From DAOTZS01 sp034434335 (GTDB taxonomy: Bacteria; Chloroflexota; Anaerolineae; CG2-30-64-16): a DNA stretch of 14,552 bases. Each line of letters starts with the position of its first letter. The stretch's first letter is position 1. Under the pieces are notes generated by a model, which worked only from the letters and a program-made list of their open reading frames with translations, was not told the origin of the DNA and did not search any database. Below are positions 14,179 through 14,552 of the stretch, in pieces. The DNA is taken from the NCBI GenBank assembly GCA_034434335.1, contig DAOTZS010000119.1:1-14552 (forward strand), in the 5' to 3' direction. The position numbers and the translations under genes were made by a program.

Positions 14179-14212
14179 AGGACCGCTGGCAGCCATGGCT
14201 GCCAGCGGTCCT
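14179..14212. terminator. 34-nt perfect palindrome after the binding-protein gene
   Basis: AGGACCGCTGGCAGCCA and its exact complement form a continuous 34-nt palindrome 28 nt downstream of the binding-protein stop. There is no T-tract on the minus strand. A stable hairpin here commonly ends or protects the abundant binding-protein mRNA, which would explain lower expression of the permease genes. Confidence 0.5.
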
Positions 14213-14240
14213 TTAGGTCAGGCGTAGCACCTGCCTCCTA

Positions 14241-14552
14241 TCATCCCTGGGCCGGTTGCAGGCTGTGGATGATCTTATGGGTGCTCTGCCACCACGTGGG
14301 CGGATGCATGTAGTTGTTCTTGGCAGTTGGCCAGTTGGTCCAGTACGTGGTGTCGAAGGGGATGATCTTGCGCGCCTGGGTGATCGGGATGACGGGCAGC
14401 TCCTTGAACCAGAGGTCCATGGCCTTGACGAACAGCTCGTCAATCTTGGGATCGCCCAGCGGCAGCGAGCCGATCTCGTCTACTAGCTTGCTGTACTCCT
14501 CAGCAGCCGGGCCCGACCAGCGCCAGTTGTTGTAGCTGCTGCGCTGTCCGAT
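14241..14552 (-). CDS. Extracellular solute-binding protein, family 5 (DppA/OppA type), C-terminal part
   Basis: Only the last 103 residues are in the window; the 5' end lies beyond 14552. The visible part includes NNWRWSGPAAEEYSKLVDEI, DPKIDELFVKAMDLWFKELP, VIPITQARKIIPFDTTYWTN and a C-terminus ending HSLQPAQG. The pattern of an acidic helix, LWFKELPVIPI and a Trp-rich TYWTNWP/PPTWWQ ending is typical of the final lobe of family 5 peptide-binding lipoproteins. Gene order supports this: both permeases and both ATPases of such a transporter follow on the same strand. The reading frame is fixed by its TGA at 14241-14243; other open frames here are shadows. Substrate cannot be told from this fragment. 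Confidence 0.88.
   Translation of the reverse strand: MGQRSSYNNWRWSGPAAEEYSKLVDEIGSLPLGDPKIDELFVKAMDLWFKELPVIPITQARKIIPFDTTYWTNWPTAKNNYMHPPTWWQSTHKIIHSLQPAQG

Overview
The window is a G+C-rich bacterial chromosome segment with dense genes separated by palindrome-rich spacers. The gene families, the GGGGCGACC-type intergenic palindromes and the KWRL-containing pentapeptide-repeat protein suggest Chloroflexota (Anaerolineae-like). That is a judgement from memory of the families, not a search result.

Layout. (1) Positions 1-319 hold short dispersed palindromic repeats and a good sigma70-type promoter. (2) Positions 320-3352 (+ strand) form a probable operon: S-adenosylmethionine hydrolase (DUF62), a MurA with Asp in place of the usual catalytic Cys, and an enlarged nicotinamidase-like cysteine hydrolase. 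(3) Positions 3353-3778 are a spacer with a 224-bp inverted-repeat element. (4) Positions 3779-4822 (+) encode nicotinate phosphoribosyltransferase; with the nicotinamidase-like enzyme it would form the nicotinamide -> nicotinate -> NaMN branch of NAD salvage. A 13-bp hairpin follows. (5) Positions 4868-6923 (- strand) are a two-gene unit: a ParA/Soj ATPase and, overlapping it by 14 nt, a membrane protein that starts with a ParB-like ParA-stimulating peptide but has no ParB DNA-binding domain. (6) Positions 7253-8602 (-) encode a membrane-anchored pentapeptide-repeat protein with three copies of a KWRLxWEI spacer. (7) Positions 8684-14552 (-) are an oligopeptide/dipeptide ABC transporter locus in the order binding protein (5' end off-window), permease B, permease C, ATPase D, then hicB and a frameshifted hicA, then ATPase F.

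Two related repeat elements lie inside the transporter locus. One sits between ATPase D and hicB. The other sits in a roughly 1-kb hairpin-rich gap between the binding protein and the permeases. The outer end of the latter supplies a -35 box at the correct 17-nt spacing from a flanking -10, so it appears to form a hybrid promoter for the permease genes.

The least expected features are the ParA/membrane-partner pair, the element-derived promoter, the broken HicA inside a transporter operon, and the Asp-type MurA. No rRNA, tRNA, CRISPR array or transposase gene was seen.
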